Positions 1 through 10,445 are shown, counted from the stretch's first letter. The stretch is DNA of 64,000 nt from JAZDFC01 sp043808235 (GCA_043808235.1 JAZDFC010000004.1:1-64000), one strand, 5' to 3'. Notes: generated from the sequence alone by a model not told the origin. Made by a program: numbers and translations.

Positions 1-22
1 TCATTTCTTCGGTTAGTTCCAT
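1..22 (-). CDS. Start of a leftward gene, truncated by the window edge
   Basis: An ATG on the minus strand at 22-20 opens a frame reading MELTEEM before the window ends. An AAGGA Shine-Dalgarno-like run lies at 31-35 on the opposite side of the start, about nine bases from the ATG, which is why I read this as a true start. Only seven codons are visible, so no product can be named. The start and ribosome-binding region sit inside one arm of the inverted repeat described at 22-159. Confidence 0.45.
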
Positions 23-159
23 TGTGTAAATCCTTATAATGGTTAAAGAATTTGTTAAATATTTTCGCCTAATGCAAGCGCGATTTTCGAGAGGCTAAGC
101 TCCGTTTCGCTACGCTCCACTCCGCTTAGCCTCTCTTTCTACTTTAACCATTTACACAA
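22..159. repeat. Nested inverted repeat in the left intergenic region
   Basis: An inner perfect 12-bp inverted repeat pairs GAGAGGCTAAGC (89-100) with GCTTAGCCTCTC (124-135) across a 23-base loop. An outer inverted repeat pairs 22-48 with 142-159 (TTGTGTAAAT plus GGTTAAAG against CTTTAACCATTTACACAA), with a 9-base bulge holding CCTTATAAT on the left arm. A partial copy of the loop edge, ACTCCGCTTAGCC, recurs at 288-300. The rest of 160-385 contains no gene or clear signal that I can see. The element could be a REP-like or miniature mobile sequence, or a structured leader of the leftward gene. Confidence 0.6.
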
Positions 160-385
160 AATTATTTACACTCCCCATACTGATGGACAATAATACCTGA
201 CTTTTTTTCGATGTAGAAAACAGAGATTATTTTACGGATTCGACTAATCAACATTTCGGTTGGGTTTGTAAACTGTTAGTTGGTTTTACTCCGCTTAGCC
301 ATTCATTCTGCCTTAACTGTTGAGAACATATCATATGCGTTTCCAATAATCTATCCAGAATTATAAACGGCTCCTAAATTATCTT

Positions 386-3300
386 TTATTTGCTTTCAAC
401 ATACTTTGATGGGTTTATTCCAAAGTATTCAGTGAATGAAGTTGTGAAATAGGACTGTGAACCGAATCCAACTCTTTCAGCTATCTCATTAATATTCATA
501 TCTGTTGTAACAAGCAACTCAGCAGCTTTTTTCAGTCGGATAATTCTTATAAATTCTTTTACAGATTGACCCGCTACTGCATCTATTTTCCTGTATAATT
601 GTGTCCGGCTCATTCCAATTTCATAAGCAAAATCGCTAACTCCAAAATTTGGATTACTTAAGTTCTGCTCAACAATTGCATATGCTTTTTTTAACAGGGC
701 TTCATCAGTTTTGGAAGGAGAGAAATCTTTAATTGCAGCGAAAGGATCTTTAATAAATTTTTTACGAAGTAATTCTCTTGACTCTATCAAACTCTTAATT
801 CTTACTTTCAATATTGCCGGACTGAAAGGTTTTGCCACATAATCATCTGCGCCACTTTCAAATCCCTCAATTGTATGCTGTTCCGAGCTTTTCGCGGTAA
901 GCATTAATATTGGGATATGGCTTGTCTTCTCATCATGTTTTAATTCTCTGCAGACTTCATAACCTTCAATACCAGGCATCATAACGTCGCATATAATTGC
1001 ATCAGGAATTTCTTCCAAAGCTGTTTCAATTCCTACTGTTCCATTTGGCGCTTCAGAAACTTTGTAGCTATCTATAAATTCATTTTTAATATATAACCTC
1101 ATATCAGGATTGTCTTCTATTATTAATAGACGAGGTAAATTCTTTTCGTTATTATTTTCATTAACAGGTTGCGTTATAATTTCCGGATTATTATCTATTA
1201 TTTTTTTTGGCTCGTGTTCCTTATCTATATTCATATGTCTTGAAGATATAGACGGAAGTTCACTTTCTTCAGTCCAGAGAGGAAGTTCAACCGTAAATGT
1301 TGAACCGGCATTCGGTTCACTTTCCAAATAAATATTTCCCTTATGAAGCTTTACAAGTTCGAATGTTAAAGATAAACCTATGCCGGTACCTTGAGTATTC
1401 ATGTAATTTTTAACCTGGTAGAATCTATCGAAAATTTTTTGTTGAGCTTCTTTTGGAATACCTATACCTGAATCCTTAACATTAATTTTGATTGTTTTTT
1501 TAGTCTCAACGTCGGGGTGCATCGTTAACGCTTCATCAATAACGAGTGAAATACTTATCGAACCTTTATCTTGGGTGAATTTGAAAGCATTTGAAAGTAT
1601 ATTAAATATGATTTTATCGAGTTTATCATCATCGAACCAGACTTCAAGAAAAGCGTATGTATGGTTGAATGAATAATTAATTTCTCTTTCCATAGCTTCA
1701 TGACTGAATGAATCGACGATATTCTTAATAAAGTGAATTAAATCGCTTTTTTCAAAATTCATTTCGAGCTTTGCTTCTTCAATTTTTCTGAAATCCATTA
1801 GCTGGTTAATTAATCTCAAAAGCCTGCTTGCATTACGCTTAATTAAATTGAGTTGTATTTTTTGAGATTCATCCTTAGCGCTCTTTAAAAGTTTTTCAAT
1901 TGGACCAACAATGAGAGTTAAAGGAGTTCTAAATTCATGCGACACATTCGAGAAGAAGTGCATTTTTAATGCATCCATTTCATGGAGTTTTTTAATCTCA
2001 AGTTCCTCAACTTCGAGTTTGTTCTTAATTTCGGCTTCATGCAATATCAATTTTCTGAAAGCATAGAGCAGGAGAAGAAGGATTAATAAATAAAAAGCAT
2101 ATGCCCACCACGATCTCCAAAAGGGAGGATGAACAAATATTTTTAAAGAGGCTCCATTAGTATTCCATATATCGTCATTGTTTGATGCAATTACTCTGAA
2201 TGTATATTCTCCGGGACTGAGATTTGTATATGTAGCTTCGCGCTGGTATCCGGCTGAAATCCAATCATCCTGGAAACCTTCGAGCTTATATTTATATTGA
2301 TTCTTTTCCAGGTTTTGATAATTCAAAGCGACAAATTCTATGGTTATAAAATTCTGGTGGTAAGCAAGTTCGATTTCCTTACAATAGGCAATTTGCTGTG
2401 AAATTGAAAAATCATCGGATTTGGTATCATCTGATATGGATACAGATTTATTAAACAGTTTAAAATCGGTTATATATATAGGCGGTTTATAATAATTTAT
2501 ACGAATGCTATCCGGATGAAAACGGTTTACGCCTCCTTTCCCTGCAAAATACATTTCTCCAGTTGATGTTTTAAATGAAGCTTTAAAGTTATCAGTTATG
2601 AGTCCGTCTAATGTCGAAAAATTTTGAAACTTTCCCTTTTCAGGAGAGAACCTCGATAATCCTTTGCCGGTACCAATCCAAATATTGTTATGATCATCTT
2701 CAAGTATCTCGGTAATGGAATTGCCTGGCAAACCATCTTTTACGAAATATTTCCCAATTGTATCGGTTTCTCTATTTATTATATTAAGCCCATCATTTGT
2801 TCCAATCCAGATGTTCTCTTTAGAATCAACATAAATTGACTGGGCAATATAATTGCTTAAATTATATCTTTCTTCGCTTTGGGGGACATAGTTTTTTACA
2901 GCGATCGTATTTGCCGAAACAATAGAAATACCTGCGACAGTGCCTACCCAAATATTATCATTTTTGTCAACAAGCGATGTATAAGTCCAATCCCGTACAA
3001 TTGATGTGGAAGGACTATTAAAATCATTCCTGTAATGAATAAACTTACCGGATTTCGGAATGAATTTATCCAAACCGCCTCCATGTATTGCCAACCAAAG
3101 ATTTCCTTGGCTGTCCTCATCAATATACCTAATATCATTACCCGATATTGTCTCAATATCATTATCATTGTGAGTATAAGAAACGAATGATTTTGTCGAT
3201 TCATTATATTTTTTTAATCCGTCGAGATATTTACCTACCCAAATCGTCCCGTCGCTGCTTTCGAAAATATACATCACCGGTCCCGGTCCCAGACCGGTCG

Positions 3301-4522
3301 ACTCATTTCCTTTGATATAATATTTTGGTTTTGTTCTCGTTGCATCGAGTATATCTATACCACCATCATCATATCCTATCCAGATTCTTTTTTTTGTGTC
3401 TTCAATTACTGCATTAACCAAATTATTTGTAAGCCCCTGTTGTGAACCTGGATTCTTGTACCAACAGTAAAATGGATTGTTGAGAACTGCGAAATTCAAA
3501 TCGCCCTGTTTACTGGTAATCCAAATATTATTTTGTCTGTCTTGTATAATATCCGATAAAGAATTTGAGGATATACTATAAGGATCAAAATCGTTGAATT
3601 TAAACTCAACTTTATCATTATCATTAATCAAAACAAGTCCGCCGCCCTCAGGATTATACCAATATCTGTTGTTCTTATCCTTGAAGAAAAAGTTTATATA
3701 CTGGCTGCTTTCCTTTTCGTATGGATGAGCTTTTCCGGTTATTTTATCAAATATCCAGATGCCTTTTGTCCATGTGCTTATCCAGATAAGATTTTTATCA
3801 ATAACAATCGAATTAACGGAAAAATCAGCAGCCTGATGACTGCCGACATCGAACAACTTGTAATGTTTAAATGACATTTCAGTTGTACTGAGAGCAGTTA
3901 AAATTCCGGAAGCATATGTAATCCATATTATATCATCATCCTGCGCAATTGAATTAATGGAATTATCTGCTATCGTTCTTGAGTTTGGTTTCTGACCGGA
4001 CGGGATAGTATATCTAATAAAGCTATTTGTTTTTTGATCAAATTGATGTAAGCCAAGGGTAGTGCCTATCCATAATTTTTTATATTTATCTTCAATAACT
4101 GCATTTATCTCATCAGTTAAAAGCGCTCTTGGATTATTTGAGTCAGAAGTATAAGTTATAAAATTATCCTTTTCTTTATTATAACGGCTCAATCCTCCGC
4201 CATACGTGCCAATCCAAATCTGCCCATTACTATCACAATATAAACAGGTAATAATATTACTCTTCAATGATGTATTAGATTTCGGATCGCTTCTGTATAT
4301 TTTAAATGATCGTCCATCAAATCTGTTCAGACCCTCGCCTGTTCCAATCCACATAAAACCTTGTTTATCCTGAATTATGCAGCTCTGACTATTGGAGGAT
4401 AATCCCATTCCTGTAGAATATTTAACAAACTTCAGATTGCTATTAAAGCCTTGGGAATAAATGGTATCAAATAATACTGCGAAGACTCCAATCACAATAA
4501 AAATTTTTTGGGAAAATCTCAT
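386..4522 (-). CDS. Hybrid two-component system regulator (propeller sensor, kinase, receiver, AraC output)
   Basis: One polypeptide carries a whole two-component pathway, the class called HTCS in Bacteroidota, which senses oligosaccharides in the periplasm and activates glycan-utilisation genes. A signal peptide (RFSQKIFIVIGVFAVLF) opens it. About 750 residues of two-component propeller repeats with WIGT signatures follow, then a Y_Y_Y domain and one membrane helix (YAFYLLILLLLLYAFRKLI). The cytoplasmic part has a HisKA box (NVSHEFRTPL), an ATPase with the G boxes DSGIGI and GTGIGLSL, a receiver with phosphoacceptor Asp in ICDVMMPG, and a C-terminal AraC helix-turn-helix. The frame stays open upstream to a TTG at 4555 and an ATG at 4537. 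I chose the ATG at 4522 because it gives the cleanest signal peptide. It is divergent from the TonB receptor operon, its probable target. Confidence 0.93.
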   Translation of the reverse strand: MRFSQKIFIVIGVFAVLFDTIYSQGFNSNLKFVKYSTGMGLSSNSQSCIIQDKQGFMWIGTGEGLNRFDGRSFKIYRSDPKSNTSLKSNIITCLYCDSNGQIWIGTYGGGLSRYNKEKDNFITYTSDSNNPRALLTDEINAVIEDKYKKLWIGTTLGLHQFDQKTNSFIRYTIPSGQKPNSRTIADNSINSIAQDDDIIWITYASGILTALSTTEMSFKHYKLFDVGSHQAADFSVNSIVIDKNLIWISTWTKGIWIFDKITGKAHPYEKESSQYINFFFKDKNNRYWYNPEGGGLVLINDNDKVEFKFNDFDPYSISSNSLSDIIQDRQNNIWITSKQGDLNFAVLNNPFYCWYKNPGSQQGLTNNLVNAVIEDTKKRIWIGYDDGGIDILDATRTKPKYYIKGNESTGLGPGPVMYIFESSDGTIWVGKYLDGLKKYNESTKSFVSYTHNDNDIETISGNDIRYIDEDSQGNLWLAIHGGGLDKFIPKSGKFIHYRNDFNSPSTSIVRDWTYTSLVDKNDNIWVGTVAGISIVSANTIAVKNYVPQSEERYNLSNYIAQSIYVDSKENIWIGTNDGLNIINRETDTIGKYFVKDGLPGNSITEILEDDHNNIWIGTGKGLSRFSPEKGKFQNFSTLDGLITDNFKASFKTSTGEMYFAGKGGVNRFHPDSIRINYYKPPIYITDFKLFNKSVSISDDTKSDDFSISQQIAYCKEIELAYHQNFITIEFVALNYQNLEKNQYKYKLEGFQDDWISAGYQREATYTNLSPGEYTFRVIASNNDDIWNTNGASLKIFVHPPFWRSWWAYAFYLLILLLLLYAFRKLILHEAEIKNKLEVEELEIKKLHEMDALKMHFFSNVSHEFRTPLTLIVGPIEKLLKSAKDESQKIQLNLIKRNASRLLRLINQLMDFRKIEEAKLEMNFEKSDLIHFIKNIVDSFSHEAMEREINYSFNHTYAFLEVWFDDDKLDKIIFNILSNAFKFTQDKGSISISLVIDEALTMHPDVETKKTIKINVKDSGIGIPKEAQQKIFDRFYQVKNYMNTQGTGIGLSLTFELVKLHKGNIYLESEPNAGSTFTVELPLWTEESELPSISSRHMNIDKEHEPKKIIDNNPEIITQPVNENNNEKNLPRLLIIEDNPDMRLYIKNEFIDSYKVSEAPNGTVGIETALEEIPDAIICDVMMPGIEGYEVCRELKHDEKTSHIPILMLTAKSSEQHTIEGFESGADDYVAKPFSPAILKVRIKSLIESRELLRKKFIKDPFAAIKDFSPSKTDEALLKKAYAIVEQNLSNPNFGVSDFAYEIGMSRTQLYRKIDAVAGQSVKEFIRIIRLKKAAELLVTTDMNINEIAERVGFGSQSYFTTSFTEYFGINPSKYVESK

Positions 4523-4629
4523 AATACCAACAATCATCTCTCGTTTTTTGAACAATCCAAGATAGTAATATTTGGAAATATTAAAAAAGCTGAATTGATT
4601 TTTAACGGTTGGTAATTGATTTCAGCTGA

Positions 4630-4680
4630 TGGGACATTGTTTAGCGATTTTGGGACGCTATCGAACATTATTGGGACATT
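4630..4680 (+). promoter_or_regulatory. Three direct repeats TGGGAC(A/G)(T/C)T at 21-bp period: candidate HTCS operator
   Basis: TGGGACATT at 4630, TGGGACGCT at 4651 and TGGGACATT at 4672 are spaced by exactly 21 bp, two helical turns, so all three lie on one DNA face. They sit between the divergent hybrid regulator and the TonB receptor gene. AraC-type outputs commonly bind direct repeats in phase, so I infer these are the regulator's sites. A CAGATTTG at 4691-4698, one mismatch from the Bacteroidota -7 element TAnnTTTG, follows closely and could be the rightward promoter. That part is weak. Confidence 0.65.
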
Positions 4681-4812
4681 AGAGAAACATCAGATTTGAT
4701 GGCATTAGTTATTTTATCGCCCGGAAAATCATTTATTTCTTTGGCTTTCTTTCCATTTAAGAAAGCTTTTTCGGATTAAAAGTCTTTGTTTTTTAACTCA
4801 GCGGAGAAGTGT

Positions 4813-7800
4813 ATGAAAAAAAGGAAACAGTTTTTTTCAGCTTTAGTGCTAATAATTATTTTATCCGCATCAGTTATCTTTCCTGGAGAGACGGGTAAAA
4901 TTTCCGGCATCATAAAAGATAAGACAACTGGTGAACCACTTTTCGGGGCATCTATTGTAGTTGTTGGAACATCTTTTGGCTCTGCTTCGGATATTGACGG
5001 ACAATATACCATTTTACATATACCCCCAGGGACCTACGAGCTGCAGATTTCTTATATCGGATATCGAAAAACTACGATTGAAGATGTTAGAGTTCACATT
5101 GATCAGACAGCAAGAGTTGATGTAGAAATAGAATCTCAAAGCATCAACTTTAGTGATGTGGTGGTAGTGGCTGAAAGAAAAGCTATTAAAAAAGATGTTG
5201 CAACCAGCGTAGTTTCAGTTTCTTCAAACGAAATTAAGGAATTACCGGTTGTGAATGTTTCTGATGTAGTAGGTCTGCAGGCAGGTATCAGAGGTTTCAA
5301 TATTCGCGGCGGTGGAAGTGATAAAATACTATTTATGCTAAATAATGTTACACTTCGAGATCCGAGAAATAATGAAGCCGTGACCAAAGTGGCGCTAAGT
5401 TCAGTAAAAGAAATCTCTATTGAAAGAGGCGGTTTTAATGCTGAATATGGTCAGGTTCAGAATGGTATTGTGAATGTTGTATCACGCGAAGGAAGCAAAA
5501 AAGGATACTCGGTTAGATTCCAGGCAAGATTCAGCCCGCCTCATAGAAAATACTGGAATGGAAGTCCGGAAATAAAGGATATCTCTGATCCGATGTCTTA
5601 TGTACTTCGTCCCTTTTTCGATGATGCTGTTGCCTGGACAGGCACAGAAAGCGGTGCCTGGGATGAATATACTCGCAGACAATATCCGGTTTTTGCAGGT
5701 TGGAATGAAATATCAAGATTACTATGCACCGATAATAATCCTAATAATGATTTAGCGCCCTTAGGTGCGCAAAGAGCGTTTGAGTATGAAATAAGGAAAA
5801 AACAGCCAAACGACCAGCCGGATTATGATATCGATGCCGGCTTTGGCGGTCCTGTTCCATTCATTAGCGAGATGCTGGGCGATTTAAGATTTTTTGCATC
5901 TTATATTGGCACCCGTGATATGCTCATTTGGCCTCTTTCCCGCCCGGATTATACAGAGTACACATGGACGGTACAAGTAAATTCCGATATTACAGAAAAT
6001 ATGCGTTTACGTCTATCGACGCTTAATAGCAAGCGTTATTCGATGCGGGGCAATTGGGATGGTTTATGGTATAGTTACATCCACTATCCAAATCAAATTG
6101 CCGGGAATGTTGGATACGTCGGCGATATTTATAGTTTAGGTGGATTATTTGGAGATGCTGTTTTTTCTCCATCAGAAATAACAGATAGATCTTACGCAGC
6201 CAAATTAACTCATACGCTCAGTTCCAAAACCTTTTATGAAATTTCTGTAGAACATTTTAGAGCGGCTTATAAAGTTGAACCGTCCGCTCTTAGAGACACT
6301 TCAATCAAATATGAAGTTCTCCCTGGATTTTATGAGGACAGCAATCCTTTTGGTTACTGGCCCTATGATTCACAAAATATTGGCATAATAATTAAAGGCG
6401 GCGGAGCAATGTCAAGCGCGCGCGACCATAGCGTTGTAACTGCAACTACGATAAAAGCTGATTTTACAAGCCAGGTAAATTTTCAGAACCTTGTTAAAGC
6501 CGGAATTGAATTTAATTATAATGACCTGGATTTAAATTTCGGAACAATGGGATGGGCTCAGAATAGTGAGGATGCATACAGCGCCAGGACTCAGATGAGA
6601 ATATTTCCAGTTAGAGGTTCAGCCTATATTCAGGACAAACTTGAAACAGAGGAATTTATTTTGAATGCCGGGTTACGCCTCGATTATAGTAATTCAAACA
6701 CCAATTGGTACGATGTAGATCCATTTAATCCTCAGTTTTATACATCAGAATATGATAACAGTATAGTTTTTCCCAAAGCAAAAACTGAACCTCAGTGGCA
6801 GTTAAGCCCTCGATTAGGAATAGCACATCCCATAACTGAAAACACAAAACTGTTCTTCAATTATGGTCACTTTAAGCAGGTTCCTAATTATGAAAATATG
6901 TTTAGAGTAGCTCGAAATTATGATAAATATATTACCAGCATTGGAAATCCAAACTTGATTCTATCCAAAACGATTTCATACGAACTTGGTTTTGACTATT
7001 CAATTGATAATGAGATTTTGTTTCAATTAGCTGCGTATTATAATGATGTTACTGACCAACAAGGTTTTACAACATATAAATCACCAAACTCAAGTATTAA
7101 TTACAGCAATACATCAGCAAATAATTATTCCGACACTCGCGGATTTGAATTAACAATAAGAAAAACTTTTGGTAAATGGTGGTCTGGATTCGCTAATTAT
7201 ACATACCAGGTTACCACTTCAGGTCATTTCGGGAGTGAGGAACAGTATGACAACCCGGCTGAACAAAAAAAATATGATGACCAGACTGTAAAGTTGTACC
7301 AGGATAGACCTATTCCTCAACCGTATGCAAGAGTAAATATTTCTGTTTACACACCTGAAGATTTTGGACCGGAATTATGGGGTCACCACGTGTTAGGCGG
7401 ATTTATATTAAATACTTTATTCGATTGGCAGGAAGGATGGTGGGCTACCTGGAATCCTAAAGGTCGTCTCGGTATTCGCTATAATGTACAATCAGTTGAT
7501 TATTATAATCTCAATATGCGATTTTCCAAGAGAATTGATATTGGAAAATTGAGCATTGATCTTTTTGCCGATCTCAGTAACGTGCTAAATACAAAACGAC
7601 TTTGGGGTGCCGATGATCAAGCATATATGCAATCGCTGCATCTACCGAAAAGCGACGTATATGATAACATTCCGGGTGATGACTTGGTTGGTGATTACAG
7701 AGAGCCCGGGGCTGAATACCAGCCTATTGAATTTCAGGATCTCATCGATCCATCAAAGCCAGGCAAAGAACGCCCTATTTATTATGAAGGCTCTACCGGC

Positions 7801-7971
7801 AAATACTTCGAGTATAAGAACCAGCAATGGAGTGAAGTTGATAAAGCAAGGATAGATAAGATATTAGAGGATAAAGCATATATAGATATGCCGAATCCTT
7901 CGACCTTCTGGTTTCTTAATCCGCGTAATATCTATTTCGGTATAAGATTATCCTTCAATATTTCCGATTAA
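4813..7971 (+). CDS. TonB-dependent outer-membrane receptor with CarboxypepD_reg domain
   Basis: This is predicted to import glycan fragments across the outer membrane using TonB energy. After a signal peptide (MKKRKQFFSALVLIIILSAS) comes a carboxypeptidase-regulatory-like domain of about 85 residues (GKISGIIKDKTTGEPLFGAS), the N-terminal extension typical of SusC-like receptors. A plug follows (ELPVVNVSDVVGLQAGIRGF, then GGFNAEYGQVQNGIVNVVSR), and a long beta-barrel ends in an aromatic-rich strand (NIYFGIRLSFNISD). The reading frame is open back to a TTG at 4786. The ATG at 4813 is preferred because GGAG (4803-4806) sits six bases before it. It is the first gene of the operon opposite the hybrid regulator. 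No SusD gene follows, which is unusual for a SusC-like protein. Confidence 0.93.
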   Translation: MKKRKQFFSALVLIIILSASVIFPGETGKISGIIKDKTTGEPLFGASIVVVGTSFGSASDIDGQYTILHIPPGTYELQISYIGYRKTTIEDVRVHIDQTARVDVEIESQSINFSDVVVVAERKAIKKDVATSVVSVSSNEIKELPVVNVSDVVGLQAGIRGFNIRGGGSDKILFMLNNVTLRDPRNNEAVTKVALSSVKEISIERGGFNAEYGQVQNGIVNVVSREGSKKGYSVRFQARFSPPHRKYWNGSPEIKDISDPMSYVLRPFFDDAVAWTGTESGAWDEYTRRQYPVFAGWNEISRLLCTDNNPNNDLAPLGAQRAFEYEIRKKQPNDQPDYDIDAGFGGPVPFISEMLGDLRFFASYIGTRDMLIWPLSRPDYTEYTWTVQVNSDITENMRLRLSTLNSKRYSMRGNWDGLWYSYIHYPNQIAGNVGYVGDIYSLGGLFGDAVFSPSEITDRSYAAKLTHTLSSKTFYEISVEHFRAAYKVEPSALRDTSIKYEVLPGFYEDSNPFGYWPYDSQNIGIIIKGGGAMSSARDHSVVTATTIKADFTSQVNFQNLVKAGIEFNYNDLDLNFGTMGWAQNSEDAYSARTQMRIFPVRGSAYIQDKLETEEFILNAGLRLDYSNSNTNWYDVDPFNPQFYTSEYDNSIVFPKAKTEPQWQLSPRLGIAHPITENTKLFFNYGHFKQVPNYENMFRVARNYDKYITSIGNPNLILSKTISYELGFDYSIDNEILFQLAAYYNDVTDQQGFTTYKSPNSSINYSNTSANNYSDTRGFELTIRKTFGKWWSGFANYTYQVTTSGHFGSEEQYDNPAEQKKYDDQTVKLYQDRPIPQPYARVNISVYTPEDFGPELWGHHVLGGFILNTLFDWQEGWWATWNPKGRLGIRYNVQSVDYYNLNMRFSKRIDIGKLSIDLFADLSNVLNTKRLWGADDQAYMQSLHLPKSDVYDNIPGDDLVGDYREPGAEYQPIEFQDLIDPSKPGKERPIYYEGSTGKYFEYKNQQWSEVDKARIDKILEDKAYIDMPNPSTFWFLNPRNIYFGIRLSFNISD

Positions 7972-7992
7972 AACAGAGAATTAGGAGTATAA

Positions 7993-10434
7993 ATGAAAAA
8001 TATAGATCTAATTAGTAAGCAGCTTCTAATAATAATAATTGGTCTTTTAGTATCGGGCGCTTTTCAAACTAATAATGCTCAAAAAATTAAATGGCTTCAT
8101 ATAACTGATTTGCAGTCGCCAATTAGCGAAACAGGCGCCGAAGTCGAAGGTCAATTCCCAAGTCTTCAGAATACAAATCATCTATCATGGCCCGCTCAAT
8201 ACGGACTTGAACAAAATATTATGAGGGCGCAAGGATTTTGGATCGGTTGTAAAAATTTTGAAGATCCGGTTGAAGGGAGAATTAAAACAGTAAAAGTAAT
8301 AAGTTCCGGTCCAAGAAGCAGTCCTGACCGGGTTAATCAAATTTTCCCTGTTGAATTAAAATTGATAGCTAAAAGGAGACATCCAATTGTAGTTGTTGAT
8401 AATAATGCTGCAACAGTAAATGATACTTATGATAATCCTGACGAAGTTGATCCTAATCTTCCATGCGACAGAATGGTTATTGTGAAATTTCACACTTCAA
8501 TAGGTGTTACTGTTACAAAAAAAGTAATGGTGTTCGACAGCCCGAACCATGGTAATTATTACATCCATGACTATGTATTAAAAAATACCGGTATCTATAA
8601 TGCAACCGGCAGCGTTAAACAACAAACACTTCAGGACGTTTATTTCTACTGGAACTACCGTTGGGCTTTTGCCGGTGAGAGCGTGAGCGGATGGGGATCC
8701 ACCTGGGGCGCATTTGCTTCAGCCTGGGGTAATAGCACATTGAACCATAACTTTGGAGATTATCCTGCAGCTCCTGAATTTAATGATCCTGCCTCACCGT
8801 TATATCATTTAAGAGGTTATTATGCATATTATAGTCCATCCAAAGACCGGAGTGTGAGCTACGATGAAGATTGGGGCTGCCCTAATGAAGACGAAGATGG
8901 AAGACTTGGTGCATGGCAATTTGGTGGATGCGTTACGGTTCATGCCGACAAATCGGCAACTGATAAATCAGACGATATATATCAGCCAAGAACAACATGG
9001 TTTATTGGTTCAGATATAAATGCTATGCAGTCTACTTCCAGCCAGTATGATGAGAATTTTATGAATGATCGTTATACAATTATGAGTGAAGGACATCCCG
9101 ATAAACCGCATGACGAATATGTGGGCGATGACTATGCTACAAATTACGCTGATCCGAGAAGACAAGCTGGCGGTGGTACAAGTCAGGGACAAGGTTACGG
9201 TCCATATACTCTTGCCCCTGGAGACAGTATTCACATTGTTTTTGCAATGGGAGTTTCAGGTCTCTCACGCGAAAAGAATCTTGAGGTTGGAAAAAACTGG
9301 CTGCAATGGTACAACAATACCGGTCAACCGGAATTAGTAAGACCGGATGGATCTACGACAACCGATCATAATCTATATAAACGTGAATGGGCGCTGACCG
9401 GAAAGGATTCTATTTTGAAAACACTCCGCAATGCTTTGAACAACTTTGAAAGTAATTATACATTACCCATGGCACCGCCGCCACCGGCTAATTTTAATGT
9501 AACTTCAGGTGGAAATAAAATAATTCTATCCTGGTCGGACAATGCAGAAAGCACACCTCATTTCGGCGGCTACATAGTTTATCGTTCAGTCGGGAATGTA
9601 CTCGATCCATTAACTCGTTACGAAAAAATATGGGAATGCAGTCTTTCGGATTTGACAAACACATTTGAAGACAGAACCCCGTATAGAGGTTTCGACTATT
9701 ATTATGCTGTTCAAAGTAAAGATGACGGCACTCAGAATGAAGTTGAGCCGGGCGCGCCTCTCTACAGCAATTTAGTATGGACGATTACATCGGTACCTTC
9801 AACATTACAGCGCGAAGCTATTCCCGAAGGTCCGTTGCCGTTCGATTTTACAACTACAAAATGGAAACGAATAAATCCAAAAGGAGAGTGGAGCGCAGAT
9901 TCGACATATCACAATGCTGAGAACGAAAGCGATGCAGTAACATATTTCGGTACAACGTATGTCTGTATAATCGACAGCATTAAAAATGACAGTTTTGATG
10001 ACTCATTGGAATCGTGGAAACCTATTACTTATAAAGGCGAATGGATCTCAGGTTCAGATTATAAAGCTTACAATTCAGTTACGATGAGTGCGGCAGAGTA
10101 TTATACGGCATATTCAATTTCCGGTGGTCAGGGTCTGGAATTAGTTCGTGTTGTTCCAAATCCATACGATAAACGCTCCCGCTTATTTCAATTTGGCGAG
10201 GATTCGCAATATGATAGAATTACGTTTTATGGTTTACCGGCAGAATGTAAACTAATGATTTTTACAGAAACCGGTGAGTTGATCTGGGAAAAAGAACATA
10301 AAACCGGAACGGGTGATGAATTGTGGGATTCAAAAACCTCATCAGGACAAATTATTGCCAGTGGTATTTACATTTTATATGTAGAAACGCCAAAAGGTGA
10401 AAGTGTAATTCGCAAATTTGTAGTTATCAGATAA
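7993..10434 (+). CDS. Secreted modular protein with fibronectin III, CBM5/12-like and T9SS-type C-terminal parts
   Basis: I do not recognise the N-terminal ~490 residues, which are rich in aromatics and have no catalytic motif I can name. Downstream is a fibronectin type III-like domain (about 494-600, PPPPANFNVTSGGNKIILSW). Two short Trp/Tyr-rich stretches follow (about 620-700, GEWSADSTYHN and GEWISGSDYKAYNSV) that resemble CBM5/12 chitin/cellulose-binding repeats. The end is a FlgD/T9SS-like domain (from about 715, VVPNPYDKRSR, ending GIYILYVETPKGESVIRKFV). A signal peptide is present and GGAG lies ahead of the ATG. It sits 21 bases behind the TonB receptor gene. I infer a surface glycan-binding role, perhaps taking the place of SusD/SGBP proteins. 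Confidence 0.8.
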   Translation: MKNIDLISKQLLIIIIGLLVSGAFQTNNAQKIKWLHITDLQSPISETGAEVEGQFPSLQNTNHLSWPAQYGLEQNIMRAQGFWIGCKNFEDPVEGRIKTVKVISSGPRSSPDRVNQIFPVELKLIAKRRHPIVVVDNNAATVNDTYDNPDEVDPNLPCDRMVIVKFHTSIGVTVTKKVMVFDSPNHGNYYIHDYVLKNTGIYNATGSVKQQTLQDVYFYWNYRWAFAGESVSGWGSTWGAFASAWGNSTLNHNFGDYPAAPEFNDPASPLYHLRGYYAYYSPSKDRSVSYDEDWGCPNEDEDGRLGAWQFGGCVTVHADKSATDKSDDIYQPRTTWFIGSDINAMQSTSSQYDENFMNDRYTIMSEGHPDKPHDEYVGDDYATNYADPRRQAGGGTSQGQGYGPYTLAPGDSIHIVFAMGVSGLSREKNLEVGKNWLQWYNNTGQPELVRPDGSTTTDHNLYKREWALTGKDSILKTLRNALNNFESNYTLPMAPPPPANFNVTSGGNKIILSWSDNAESTPHFGGYIVYRSVGNVLDPLTRYEKIWECSLSDLTNTFEDRTPYRGFDYYYAVQSKDDGTQNEVEPGAPLYSNLVWTITSVPSTLQREAIPEGPLPFDFTTTKWKRINPKGEWSADSTYHNAENESDAVTYFGTTYVCIIDSIKNDSFDDSLESWKPITYKGEWISGSDYKAYNSVTMSAAEYYTAYSISGGQGLELVRVVPNPYDKRSRLFQFGEDSQYDRITFYGLPAECKLMIFTETGELIWEKEHKTGTGDELWDSKTSSGQIIASGIYILYVETPKGESVIRKFVVIR

Positions 10435-10445
10435 GGAGACAACCA

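Noticed and set aside
4630..4680. Start of a CRISPR-like array
   Set aside because: The repeated unit is only about 9 bases with three copies, and no cas genes are present. It fits operator sites.
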